Assembly (NCBI GenBank): GCA_023052935.1
Contig: CM041298.1
Coordinates: 2,728,001-2,792,000, forward strand
From: Piezodorus guildinii
Lineage: Eukaryota; Arthropoda; Insecta; Hemiptera; Pentatomidae
DNA: 64,000 nucleotides
Direction of reading: 5' to 3'
The notes beneath the pieces were generated by a model. That model was not told the DNA's origin. It made no database searches and worked only from the letters and a program-made list of their open reading frames with translations. Shown here piece by piece: positions 41,310 to 52,809 of the stretch; the stretch's first letter is position 1; every line of letters starts with the position of its first letter. Both the position numbers and the translations under genes were made by a program.

Positions 41310-42465
41310 ACACAGAAAATATGTTATACCAAATGAAAGATAAAATATACCAAAGGTCAAAGAGAAGGATAAGAAATGGAACCCTCAAATGAGGATTGTA
41401 AGTATCTCGCAACATCATGAAAAAATTGGACTTTAATATTTCTAAGAATATTCTGATATTTCAAGGAGCTATTAGTGTTATATCGTTAAATTTTAAATGT
41501 CCCAGATCTCAAAACAACTTTTTCATTTTATTAGCTTTAAAATGATGCAAAGCAAACCTCCCTTCATAGGATGGGAGGAGGCCAGAATTAAAAAAAAAAA
41601 TTGTGCATATTATGTGTTTCATAAATGTCTATTCATATTGTAGGAGATAATGAAAGACCTAAAGATACAAAAAAAGTTTATACGACCCATGGTTTGTTTG
41701 TCGGCGAGTAGGGAGGAAAATCAAATTTTGAAATTTTTTCTGTTATCGATGGCTTTTATCAGAAATAAGATTGATCCAAATAAGAGAGCTCCTACACCAA
41801 ACAAACCTGAGGTTTCTTACCCATCATATTTGTATGAAATGATTGATAAAAAGTTGTCAACAATAAAACTATTTGCCAAATACTCTTAGAAATATTAAAT
41901 TTCAATTTTCTCCATGACTTTGTGCAACACATGCTTACTTATTTCCAGGGTTCAAGTGCTTACCCTTCTGGAAAATTTCTTCTTCTTTTATTTGGTATCA
42001 CTTATTTGTCTGTGCTTACACATCATGTTTTTTGATAAAAACCATAGATAACAGCAAAAACCTAAAAATTTGATTTTCCTCCGCAACTATTGAGAACCGG
42101 ACTGTGGGTCATATGAACTTTTTTATTCCACTTAAAGTCTAGTAACTGCTCCCAAAATATGACTAGACATTTATAAGACAGCCTGACTAAGTGTAACTAA
42201 TAGTAAAAAATTAACACAGTTCCAGAAAACACTTAAATTAGATAATAAAAAAAACTAATTTTAATATTTCAAAAGATAAATTTTTTAAAAATATGGTGAA
42301 AACTATTTATTCTGAAATCATAATTTCACGTTTTACCATTCATCGTCAACCTCCAAAAAAATCTCAGGCTTTATTAGATGCATAAACTATTCAATATTTA
42401 AATTTCTTCAAATAAATATGTAATGATAGGCAATTGGCAATAGGCAACATTAATATAATCAAGTT
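41310..42465. other. AT-rich spacer
   Basis: A 79-codon + frame at 41650-41889 lacks a domain. Two phrases (GGGAGGAAAATCAAATTTTG and ATTTGATTTTCCTCCGC at 41712 and 42065) are inverted, as are CATGTTTTTTGATAAAAACC and GGCTTTTATCAGAAATA, suggesting an old ~390-bp palindrome centred near 41910. Confidence 0.35.
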
Positions 42466-42469
42466 GTTT

Positions 42470-43160
42470 GGCAATGTTTAAATGTTTTCACTTATATACC
42501 GTACATATGTATATAACGTCCCATCGATCCACAGCTTTCGATAGATCATTCTTAATTCGATTCGCCTCCCAATGGAACTCCATTCCCCCTAATATCCATG
42601 ACTCCCAAACTCTCTCCACATTCAAATCCCATCTATTTAGCCATTTCCTATCAATCCAATTTCCAAATAATCCCAAGTTGATGCTAATTTCAAGAATAAT
42701 CAACTAATAAATAATAGAACTGATTTACTTATTTAATTATCATTTTCAACGGTAAATTCAACAGCAAATATTTGAAATTATTATATTTTCAAAGATGCAA
42801 GATTAAATTATATATATGTTTAAAGAAGAATAGTAATTTCCTTTGTTTTTAAAAACTGTATACATACATGCATATGTTTGTGTGTGTATATATATATTTC
42901 TTTTATCTAATTATATATATATTTTTGTATATAATTTTTTGTTCTCATGTTAACATACTATTATTTTTCTGGTTTGTACATTTTTATTATTAGCTTTTAA
43001 GTTATTTTATTAGTTCATGTTATTAGTTTAATTCTATTCTGTTTTTCAGTCATTTTACTCTAAGACTCTAGTCTTAAGTCCACCTTTTTATTTCCTGTTA
43101 TGTTATTCTGAAGGGACTTGTCCCAGAATAAATAAAGAATTATTATTATTATTATTATAC
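42470..43160 (+). mobile_element. LINE family L3, 3' end
   Basis: RSTAFDRSFLIRFASQWNSI, PPNIHDSQTLSTFKSHLF is the C-terminus of a LINE ORF2 (the FDRSF...WNSIPP...TFKSHL phrase is common in invertebrate LINEs). It is followed by a long AT-rich 3' UTR, AAGACTCTAGTCTTAAG, GGGACTTGTCCCAGAATAAA and a TTATTATTATTA tail. Copies at 58283-58690 and 22240-22366. Confidence 0.75.
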
Positions 43161-43885
43161 CAGAAAAATGTGTTCTATTGAAAATAAGTTTCCATATTCG
43201 AGTAAAATGTTTTCTATTATCACAACCAATCAACTATAATTCATTGTACAGGCATTATTAATTACACTAGACTGTTCTTTCATAATTATTAAAAATTATT
43301 ATAATTAGCATTTTTCTTTTCATTTAAAAACACAAAATAGATAAATAAATAATAACATAGGTTTAAATGCAAATATAAAAATATCTAATAATATATCGAA
43401 TAGTTAATAGTGTAATGAATGTTTTGATAAGATATATAAGGCATTATTTAATATCAATAAAGTATTTTAATAATAATAATTTTAAAAAATAGTAAACTCG
43501 ATTTGGTAGACAGATTATGAAAAATATCAAATTTGAAAACTAATAATAAGCTTTACTTTTTAATTAAGAATTACAAATTCATTGTCTTTATACTGTTTTT
43601 TAATTTAATAAGTAAAAATGTTTACTATTTTTTTTATAAATACATTAAATAAAATAAATATATGCTGTGAACATACCTCAGATGTGTGAATCCAACTGTC
43701 ATAAAACAAAATGTTTGTATAGTTTAACTTTGATCGATTCATGAGAGTGTTAAAGAATAAATTAATTAATAATAAATATAGGGTTTTTTATGCATAAAAT
43801 ACCACTTGATCTGCTAAGTTTAAATGTTACACATACTTTACAAATTATTAACAATCTATAGGGAGTTATAGTCGACCGCTAAGAC
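43160..43885. other. Very AT-rich spacer
   Basis: No reading frame, splice-like exon or repeat recognised. Confidence 0.35.
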
Positions 43886-43887
43886 TA

Positions 43888-44438
43888 TATAATGGAGAAG
43901 TTAGTTGATTGGCGCGGTCAAAAAAACACACCAATTAGAAAAATTAATTTTATTTCTGTGCCGATGATTCAGCCAACATAAAGGGCCTTTATCAGGGCTA
44001 AGAAAAACAATACAACAACCAATAAATTAAAAGAAAAACTAATAACAATAAATTAATTACAATAACAAGCCATAGTAATAAAATATGGAAACAAGCAGTA
44101 ATATATAATGATAATATTGGTATGAAAATATTAGAAGACTATAATGAGGGACTAAATCTTAAATTAATTATTTTCTTAATTTTGATCGTCTACCTAGTTC
44201 CTCATTATAATCTTCCCATATTCTCATACCAATATAATCTTATATTACTGTCTGTTTTAATATATCACTACTGTTGTCTTGTTATTGTAATTAACATTTC
44301 AATGTTGTTTCTTTTGATTGTGTTGATTGTTGTCTTGTTTTCCTTATCCCTGATGAAACATTGGCACACAAAAATAAAATAACTTTGTATAATTAATGTG
44401 ATTTATTGATGACCGCAAAACCAAATCTTCCATTATAC
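43888..44438. mobile_element. 550-bp foldback with hammerhead remnants
   Basis: Left TATAATGGAGAAGTTAGTTG and right CAAATCTTCCATTATA pair approximately. Internal pairing is stronger: TAATATTGGTATGAAAATAT and GACTATAATGAGG against CCTCATTATAATCTTCCCAT and ATACCAATATAATCTTATA. Degenerate hammerhead cores lie at 43963-43997 (minus, CTGATAAAGGCCC...GGCTGAATC) and 44349-44367 (plus, CTGATGAAACATTGGC). Confidence 0.6.
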
Positions 44439-44847
44439 AGCCATTAATTAGGACAGTGCAGCACCCTACCGGCCATTTCCGTAAGCGCTGAAGTAATACA
44501 GTGTTGTTATCTTTTAGACTTATGTTTATAAATAAATTTAAATACTATTTAATACACTTGTATTAAAACCTTTAGCCAAAATATGTCAGTTAAATTTGAA
44601 CTCATGAATGTGGACATGTTTAAAGGGACCTGATGTTTTTTTCTGAGTAACCACGTAATTATAAGTTATTTAATTATAAAGCATAACATATTACTCGATC
44701 TCTTTTGAATAGATTTTTAACTTTTGACAAAGTTGTGGATTACTAACTAAAATTTGCGAAAATCCTAGTCTGAACTTATAAGTGATAATAAGTTCTGTTA
44801 TTTTTTTTATTTTTTGTTAATTATACGACGATATCTATTGCAAAAAG

Positions 44848-44923
44848 ATGATCGACGCTGGTATTTTGGAGCTTGATGCACACATCGCAATTGCAATGGC
44901 ACAGGTCACCGAATTGGAACATG
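44848..44923 (+). CDS. Candidate coding exon, possibly of the coiled-coil gene
   Basis: A short GC-richer segment starting ATGATCGACGCTGGTATTTT encodes MIDAGILELDAHIAIAMAQ then VTELEHG, ending at a good donor (CATG|GTGAGC). A polypyrimidine tract and AAAAAG precede it, so it could be an internal exon beginning at 44848 or slightly upstream. The frame ends in phase 1, which does not join directly to the exon at 49369 or 49722 without a missing exon. Helical heptad-like spacing agrees with a coiled coil. It could belong to an unrelated gene. Confidence 0.35.
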
Positions 44924-45701
44924 GTGAGCACTGATTTAATTTAGTTTAAAACATTTTATTTACAGTGAGTGACAAAAGTTTTCGGAATTTCTTTTCATTT
45001 GATAAATATTTGTCACGTCTATTACTTTATATTATTCTTTTTAACAGATAAATTAAATAGAATTCCATAAACCAAAATATCTAGTCTGGAAATCGAAAAT
45101 TATATTGTTTTTATAAAATATCCGATTAACAAATTAAAAATATATCATTCAGTGTAAAAATTATTCGGAAATCATAATATGCTGTTTTAAATGGTTTCAA
45201 ATGTTCATATCCTCACTAATCCTCTGCATAATCTTATGTTTCTGACAATTCTTCCTCCTCATGTGACTGATGGCCAACCTAGGAAAGAAAATTTTATTAA
45301 AAAAAAAAAAATAATAAATATTAACAAAATTATTTACTTAAAAATGCTTGATTTCAGAGTTTCGATAGAAATATTCATATTAAAAATCTAATATAAAATT
45401 ATTTATCATAACAAATTTTAGATCTCTTCGTCTTTAAAGGTTACAGGTTTTATATAACAATTATTACTCACTTTGCTACTTGTGCTATCGACGTAATAAC
45501 AATCGACAGCTCGGAAAATCTTTTTGTCCTCCGAAAATCATAACTAAATTTTACTCCTATTAAAAACTTAGACACATGCTATGACCCGTACTTTATAGAA
45601 CTCTTATGCTACCACCTGCTACAGGTGATCAACATAGCATTTTTATGAAATCTTAGTTTCCAACGTATAATAGTATTATATTACTTTCTATTTTTACTGA
45701 A

Positions 45702-45960
45702 GGAATTAGTCGGGTGGCGGTCATTAATGAAACAACTGAATAGTTTCAACTATTTTATGTTTGCCAACGTTTGACCCCCATTGTGGTCAATCAGGGTCTG
45801 GTAGGTGAGTGGAAACTGAGTTTCCACTCAACCTACCAACGCCCTATGATGACCCACAATGGGGGTCGAAACGTTGGCAAACAATAAAATAGTTGAAACT
45901 ATTCAGTTGTTTCGGCATTTAATGACCGCCACCGGACTAATTCCTTCAGTAATTCTCAAC
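45702..45960. mobile_element. 260-bp near-perfect hairpin of two hammerhead-bearing repeats
   Basis: Left arm GGAATTAGTCGGGTGGCGGT to GTGAGTGGAAACTGA. The right arm begins immediately, GTTTCCACTCAACCTACCAA, and ends CCGCCACCGGACTAATTCC. The arms meet with essentially no spacer. Hammerhead cores: 45766-45795 (minus, both boxes damaged) and 45842-45876 (plus). Confidence 0.8.
45842..45876 (+). ncRNA. Hammerhead-like motif
   Basis: CCCTATGATGACCCACAATG, GGGGTCGAAACGTTGGC. Stem II and GAAAC are intact; CTGATGA has one change (CTATGATGA). Confidence 0.45.
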
Positions 45961-45999
45961 GGTCAACTAATTATATCCACTATTCTTATTTTTAAAAAA

Positions 46000-46425
46000 A
46001 AATCTCTTTTCTCCTAGTTTTAGGGTTTAGTTGTGTATTAAATTCGTTTAACTTATATATTTACCGGTTTTTTTATCGAAGCTTACAAGATGAATTGGTT
46101 GATTTTTTTTTTCTACAAAATTAAAGTTTATTTAATAATTTTTCAGAGTTCCTGAAGGCGGTTTTCCTTCCTGAGAGAGGATCCAAAAAGCCTCCTAGAT
46201 CGATGACGGGAGAACAGTTCATCTTTCTCTTCAGGATCATCAGAGGTCTCTAGGGAGCACGTAATGATTAGATCAGGTGTGAGAGAAATGTTTGTGGATT
46301 AGATAAGACAATGGTACCTTAAGTAAGAATCCTTACTTAAAAACATAAACTTATAAAATTTATTTAATATAGGGAGGTGCGAGATTGTTGTGTGATGCAT
46401 ACACCGGATTTTATTTATATTTTAG
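46000..46425. repeat. Old family A-like copy with unrelated insert
   Basis: 46010-46135 matches the family A body (TTAGTTGTGTATTAAATTCG, TTATATATTTACCGG), and 46370-46425 its inverted outer end (GGAGGTGCGAGATTGTTGTG, GCATACACCGGATT). Between them 46145-46320 is a GC-richer unassigned insert (GAGAGGATCCAAAAAGCCTC). Confidence 0.45.
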
Positions 46426-46984
46426 AAGAGGGCATTGTAAAATATTCAAAGATTATTCCTATTTTTCCCATTAAAAAATATATGTACTTTTGAATTTATA
46501 TAATAAGGTCTTGAGTCTTGTTTCTAGGCCAACGACCGTGCAAGTTATTTTCTACAATTTTTTTGTTACCCACTTTATAGAGGCTAGGTATGTCTTATAA
46601 TATTATGTATCTCTTTCTCCCTACCCCAGGGTAACCCTAAGGCTTAAATACAAATGAATACCTTGAACTAATGATATTTATTTATTTTTCAGACTGACAA
46701 TTGACTGATCTGTAAAATACGACAATCTCAACGTATCTAACTCAGCTGCTTCATATCGAAAGGTCCAGGATTTGCAGCTCAGTTGAAGAGGAATTTTAGC
46801 TTATGACGATATTTTAATTACTTATTTATTTGAATAATTTTCACATATATAGCACTAATTGTTGAATTGTTGTTTTAATGTGTTTTTAAATCAATAAAAG
46901 CTGGTTATGTGAAAGGATAAAATCGATCATTTTATTTTATTTACCCTAGTAACTGATCTGATTTTCAACTCAAGCTAAAAATTC

Positions 46985-48010
46985 GTAATGGCCACGCGAA
47001 GCGGTGACAGAAGAGGTAGGTGAAAATTCGTGTGAGCGTGGTCTTGCGAAAGTTCATGAAAGTAGCGGGAGAAGGGAAAAGATATTTTATTTTTTGGTTT
47101 ATTATTTTTAATAATAAACCTTTGTAATCGACAAAAAAAAAAAAAAAGTTACGCCCCCCTTCTCCTTCCTCCCAAAAAAAAAATTTGAGAGCTTATGTTT
47201 CAAGATGCGTAGAATCCAAATCCAAAAAAATCTGTTTCTCCGAAACTACTGGACCATTTTTTTTTTTAATCCTTAACAAAAATACTAGTCAATGCAAAGA
47301 TGATCCTAATTCCCAGACGTTGATATCAGCTGGTTATTTTTAAAATGGCGGCTGATTAAATGTGATTCAATTCAATAACTCAATTATTCTCGAAGATAGA
47401 GAAAAAATTAATTAGTGTTTTTTAACCAAAAAACCGCGAATAGTTATTTAAAAAAAGATAAAAAAATTTAACCCATAAATAAGCTCATAACTCAGTTATT
47501 TTAAAAGATGGAGAAATGATTATTATAATTTAATTTATATCCATCTTTTGGTTTATTATTTTCAATAACGAACCTCTGTAATCACCCAAACTAAAAAAAT
47601 TACCCCCCCCCCTCCTCAAAATTTGAGAGCTTACGTTTTAATATGCGTGGAATCTGAATAACAGATTTTTAAAAATCCGTTTATCCTAATTATTAAATAA
47701 ACAATTGCTAAATTTTATAATAATCTTTATGATTTCATAATTAATGATCTTTGCCAGTTCATAATTAGTGTCATTTGATGGACAACAAAATTTTCGACAA
47801 AAAGAAAAAATAATCATTGAAATTGGTTAAGAACTAGCTGAGATATAGCATTTAGAAATTAGCAGTGGTGATATGCCATTTTCCTTTCAACTATTTATTG
47901 CTTTTCATATAACTTAATTGTCTAACAACAGCTATATAAACAGTTATTGCGTAATATTGTTATTTGGAAATAATAAATCATTGTGTAATAATTTGCAGCG
48001 TTTTTTAATT
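46985..48010 (+). repeat. Dispersed repeat family B
   Basis: GGCCACGCGAAGCGGTGACA, GAGGTAGGTGAAAATTCGTG start it. CCAGACGTTGATATCAGCTG and TAAAATGGCGGCTGATTAA match 24650 and 25110. Ends TTGTGTAATAATTTGCAGCG as at 25390-25415. Confidence 0.7.
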
Positions 48011-48019
48011 TAATTAATA

Positions 48020-49360
48020 ACATGAAATATCCGTATTTTTATTACATATATCATTAATATTATTTTTTTTTTAAATACGAAAAAACTAAATGATAACGTT
48101 GTTAGTGTAGAAACTCCATGTTAAAAAATTAAAGTTTATAATAAAATTTAAAAAAAAACATGATCAAGATATAAAGAAAATACAGTAATTAAATACTTAT
48201 TATAATACGTTGAAAGTATCTGAGAGTGTATGATAATTCACTATCACCAAATCTCATGAATTTTCACCAACTGGTTCTCTCGCCGTGAATCACATTCTTG
48301 ATAATTTTATTATCAAAGTTCGAGCGTGCGCAGAGAAGTAATCGGATAAGTATATCGTAAATCGTTCCATAAGTAGATTACATAAATTTCTGAGTGAACG
48401 TTCTATTTCTTTCATTTGAAAAAATCACTGCCTTTTGAATTATGTAGTTACTTGATATTTGTTTTCTTATTATCTGTATTCATATTATATGAATGATAAT
48501 AATAAAAACAAAAACCTTATTTACTACAACTGTTTGAAACTAATTAAAACTGTTAATACCAATATAAATAAATAATTAACAGAAGTCGTAATAAATTTGA
48601 TAAATCACAGTCTGTGGCGTCACATCATGACATCTATTTTAAAATATATAAAACTGACTAGAAACATGAAATTTAATTAATTTTCAATAATGAATTTTTT
48701 AATAATAAATTGTTTAAACAAAAAACATCCATACGTTAAACATACCTTTCATCAAATCCCATCGATTTCCAAAATTCTTTGTTCATATATGACATTATAA
48801 TTTATAAGACAACATAAAAGCAAGGCACAATACAAATTAAGAAAAATAAAAAAGAAACTTAAGAGATAAAGTTAAAAATGAAAAGTTGTTTTGTTCTTCG
48901 AATCCTAACCTTATCTCCATAGAGATTAAACTCTTCATTATTTACATTTTACTCAAGCATAAATGTTAAACATTATAAAATGGTTTGTTTCGGATGACAT
49001 TATCATTAAGGCAAAGTATAGGTTAGAAAATGTAATGATTAATCTCTAATTCAAATCAGAAACATTAATTATGTTTCTCTATTAGAGAACAATATGATTA
49101 CAACATATTTAACCTTATAAATAAAATGAAAAAAATGTTTTTCATCACTTAAAAAAATAAAATTATGTAATCCTAGTAAGACATATTAAAATTCAATCCA
49201 GTCTCCTACAAGGGGCTTTAAAATAATAAAAATAAACACCGTAAAATGTGCATACTGTCTCAAGACAACAGCTGGACGGAACCGTCTTTGCCAACGAGAA
49301 AACATTATGTCAGCTCAAACTGCAAGTTTGTACTGAAAATATAAAACTTACTTGAATCTT
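48020..49360. other. AT-rich region upstream of exon 49369
   Basis: No repeat family recognised. If 49369 is the first coding exon, the promoter and 5' UTR would lie here. A GC-richer patch at 49260-49330 (CAGCTGGACGGAACCGTCTT) could be 5' UTR or exon, but no donor follows it. Confidence 0.35.
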
Positions 49361-49368
49361 GTGTAAAG

Positions 49369-49637
49369 ATGGAAAATGGGAGAGTGAGTTTAAAACGTGG
49401 GATACCAATAGAAAAATACAATTCGAAGAAAAAGATAAGGTTTCATAAAACAAAACATCACGGGAGGCTACTCAAAAATGTGAGGTTAAAATCTGTCTTG
49501 TGTCAGGTCACATCTGTAAATAGTGCGTCATGCACCTCTTCTGTCCCACGTAATCCTCAAATTGATGACTTGAAGAAATGTAATAGGGTGGCTTGTTCGG
49601 GAGAGGTCGTCGATCTGACTTGCAAACCGGAAAGGAG
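49369..49637 (+). CDS. Coiled-coil protein, N-terminal exon
   Basis: Encodes 89 complete codons plus two bases. An in-frame stop 27 bases upstream of the ATG favours either a start codon here or an acceptor at AAAG just before it. The product is strongly basic (KKKIRFHKTKHHGRLLK) with several cysteines and no transmembrane segment or recognised domain. It ends at donor AAAGGAG|GTATGT in phase 2, which fits the next exon exactly, leaving an 84-base intron. A nuclear or nucleic-acid-associated role could be imagined from the charge, but that is speculation. Confidence 0.65.
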
Positions 49638-49721
49638 GTATGTTCATATGCTGCACAAGTTTTTTATTTATTTATTTTTTTAACTTGATGCTTTAGAAGT
49701 GAATCGATTGTTGTCTTGTAG

Positions 49722-49896
49722 GATTTCTTCATGTCGGGAAGGCGCAGAAATAATGTCAGATGAATTGGAAGTTTCCGATTCGAGATCGAAGCTCTTGGCA
49801 TATCTTGTCTACAGTCGTTTTCTGAAAAATGCTCTGCTGCGTAAAAGGTTGAGTTCAGAGTCGCAGGAAGTCCTCATCACTGCGAAAAACGCCCAG
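49722..49896 (+). CDS. Coiled-coil protein, second exon
   Basis: Follows acceptor TTGTCTTGTAG and supplies the last base of a split arginine codon, then 58 codons: SSCREGAEIMSDELEVSDSR, KLLAYLVYSRFLKNALLRKR and SQEVLITAKNAQ. It ends in phase 0 at CCCAG|GTAATG. The sequence is helical with a Leu-rich amphipathic part. The intron that follows is 7.5 kb and contains two family A copies, an S1, an S2, a LINE end and a hammerhead foldback. Confidence 0.75.
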
Positions 49897-50149
49897 GTAA
49901 TGTCTCTTAAAACTATTTTCATTACATTCCATGCCGAGTTTGAGATTATAGGATAGGTTTTTGACTGAAAAAAATACCTTCTTCTTCATTGCAAAATAAA
50001 GAAGGTTATTCTGTCAACAAAATAATAACCTATTCTTTATTTTCTTGCTCATAATAGTTTTGTTCCAACCCGGGTGACTAACCAAAACCTGTCGGAGCAT
50101 GCGCAGTGAGATATTTCCTATTCATTCCGACTGTATTAGCTGGAATAAA

Positions 50150-50940
50150 ACTATTACTTTCACTTACTATATATAGTAAGGGGAAGTATTGCGATCGTGA
50201 AAATTTTCGAATTCCAGTTTTCAACGGAAATACACGTTTTAGGGTCCCCTGAGTCCAAATAACCAAGTCCCGCAAAAAGGTCTGTGTGTGTGTGTGTCGT
50301 AACTCCCGGGCGGAAACGGTAAGTCCTATTAAACTGAAATTTCATATTTAAGACAACTATACGCCCGAGACGTGACAAAACTTTTTTCATCAAAATGAGC
50401 CTACCAGAAGAGGCACTTTATACCATGCATTTTGCACCTTTTTTCGATTTTCTCAAAAACGGTTCCGACGATTTTGATTAAACTCGCTATATCGATGTAA
50501 AATTTAATGGGCTTTAATATCATGTAGGCTTTATTTAGATAAAAATGGTCTGACAGGGCTTAAATGCCGATATTTTAAATTTTCTTCCCCTAAAGTACCT
50601 TTAATTTTGTAGATTCAATAATAATAACTAGATTATCTTGTTAACGCTGATGAAAAACTGGTAAATATATAAATTGAATAAATTCGATACCCAACTAAAG
50701 GAGAAAACAGAAAAAATATTTTTTTAATGCAATTTTTCGTTTTTGAACATAAGAGCAGTAATATACATGTATGATATACCGTTGGAAAGCTAAAGATTTT
50801 AGAAAAAATATTATCTCATACACAAGCTTTAGAAGCTATAGAGAGCGATAAAATGAACATAAAACTAACTGATTATTTTAGATAATAATATAATAGATTT
50901 TTTAATGAAACACATGTTTCTATATAAATTCAATTTAATA
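50150..50940 (-). repeat. Family A repeat, lacking its outer end
   Basis: Starts TTACTTTCACTTACTATATA with the full TTACTATATATAGTAA palindrome, a short TGTGTGTG microsatellite, and the complete body to CATGTTTCTATATAAATTCA. There it abuts the next copy, so ~70 bp of outer end are missing. Confidence 0.87.
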
Positions 50941-51955
50941 TATTACTTTCACTTACTATAAATAGTAATGGGAAGTATTGCGATCGTGAAAATTTTCTAA
51001 TTCCAGTTTTCAACGGAAATACACGTTTTAAGGTCCCCTGAGTCCAAATAACCAAGTCGCGCAAAAAGGTCTGTGTGTGTGTTAACTCCCGGGCGGAAAC
51101 GGTAAGTCCTATGAAACTGAAATTTCATATTTAAGACAACTATAAGCCCGAGACGTGACAAAACTTTTTTCATCAAAATGAGCTTACCAAAAGAGGCACT
51201 TTATACCATGCATTTTGCACCTTTTTTCGATTTTCTCGAAAACGGTTCCGACGGTTTTTTTTAAACTCGCTATATCGATGTAAAAGTTAATGAGCTTTAA
51301 TATCATATAGGTTTTATTCTGATTAAAATGGTATGACAGGGCTTAAATGCCGATATTTTAAATTTTCTTCCTCTAAAGTACCTTTAATTTTGTAGATTCA
51401 ATAATAATAACTAGATCATCTTGTTAAAGCTGATGAAAAACTGGTAAATATATAAATTGAATAAATTCGATACCCAACTTAAGGAGAAAACAGAAAAAAA
51501 TATTTTTTTAATGCAATTTTTCGTTTTTGAACCTAAGAGCAATAATATACATGAATGATATACCGTTGGAAAGCTAAAGATTTTAGAAAAAATATTATCT
51601 CATACACAAGCTTTTAAAAGTTAATAGAGAGTGATGTAATAAACATAAAACTAACTGATTATTTTAGATAATAATATAATAGATTTTTTAATAAAACACA
51701 CGTTTCTGAACACAAGCTTTTAAAAGTTAGTAGAGAGTGATGAAATAAACATAAAACTAACTGATTATTTTAGATAATAATATAATAGATTTTTTAATAA
51801 AACACACGTTTCTATAGAAATTCCATTTAACTAATTATTTAATGGCTTCACTCATTTTGATCTCTTACTGTATTTGAAAATTCTTTAATCGGTTTTAAAA
51901 ACGGAGGTAAGTGAAAATTTTGTTGCCCGCACCCGATTTTTAAATTAATTATTAC
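50941..51955 (-). repeat. Family A repeat with 106-bp internal tandem duplication
   Basis: Begins TTACTTTCACTTACTATAAA, ends GGAGGTAAGTGAAAATTTTG and TTGCCCGCACCCGA. The block ACACAAGCTTTTAAAAGTTA to ACACACGTTTCT is present twice, at 51604-51709 and 51710-51815. Head-to-tail with the preceding copy. Confidence 0.87.
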
Positions 51956-52387
51956 TTACTAATAGATAAGATGAGGCAATACTGGGTCAAAAGAAGTCAG
52001 TAGTAGTGTGGTCCCACCTTTGCAGTAATTGGAAAAAAAAAAAAAAAAAAAGATGCTGGGTTATATAATTCAAACTGTTGAAACCAATATTCTTAAAGTG
52101 AAGACAAACCTAATTAGGATGTTTACATGCCTGCCCACTTAATATCCTCGTAGCCAATAAATTCCTAATCAAATTATAGAATTTTTACATTTTGCATGTC
52201 TGTCTCCCTTCTTTTTAACCTAACATCATTCAGTTAAGAACTGGTCTCTGTGCGGTTAGGTCTACTCTCTGTCCGTTATTTCATAAATAAATTGTTACAG
52301 TGTTAATTTCTGTTAATTAATTTTACATTATTCAGTTTACTTTAATTTTAAAATAATATTTTATAAAAAAAGTTATCTTATAGTGCT

Positions 52388-52580
52388 GAGTTTGTTTATT
52401 TATTTAACGTCACTTTATGCTACTATGGCTAATCGGATGATGTTACAGTGGGAGTCCTAAATTTTGCCTATCCAGGTTTTATTAGGATAGGGATCTTTAA
52501 CGAGTACCTGACATCGCACAGGTTCGGGACCACCTTTTAACGCCCCTTCCGAAGGACGGCATAACTAAGGATTTTTTACT
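52388..52580 (-). repeat. SINE S1, inverted
   Basis: TTATTTAACGTCACTTTATG, CTAATCGGATGATGTTACAG, CCAGGTTTTATTAGGATAGG, GGGACCACCTTTTAACG and GAAGGACGGCATAACTAAGG. The tRNA-like head is missing. Confidence 0.75.
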
Positions 52581-52710
52581 TATAGTGCTTAGTTTATGAT
52601 TCAATTGCTATATGAAACTATTCGGGTATCACCTCCATATTAAATTATTTAATTTTTTTTTTTTTATACAAACTTATGTATGTATATATTACCTTCCATA
52701 AATATATCAT

Positions 52711-52711
<1 letters not shown>

Positions 52712-52764
<53 letters not shown>

Positions 52765-52770
52765 TTAGTT

Positions 52771-52805
<35 letters not shown>
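52712..52805. repeat. TA microsatellite, two blocks
   Basis: (TA)n at 52715-52760 and 52772-52792, separated by CATTAGTTTATA, which also precedes the first block; ends in TGTGTGTGTGTG. Confidence 0.95.
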
Positions 52806-52807
<2 letters not shown>

Positions 52808-52809
52808 AA

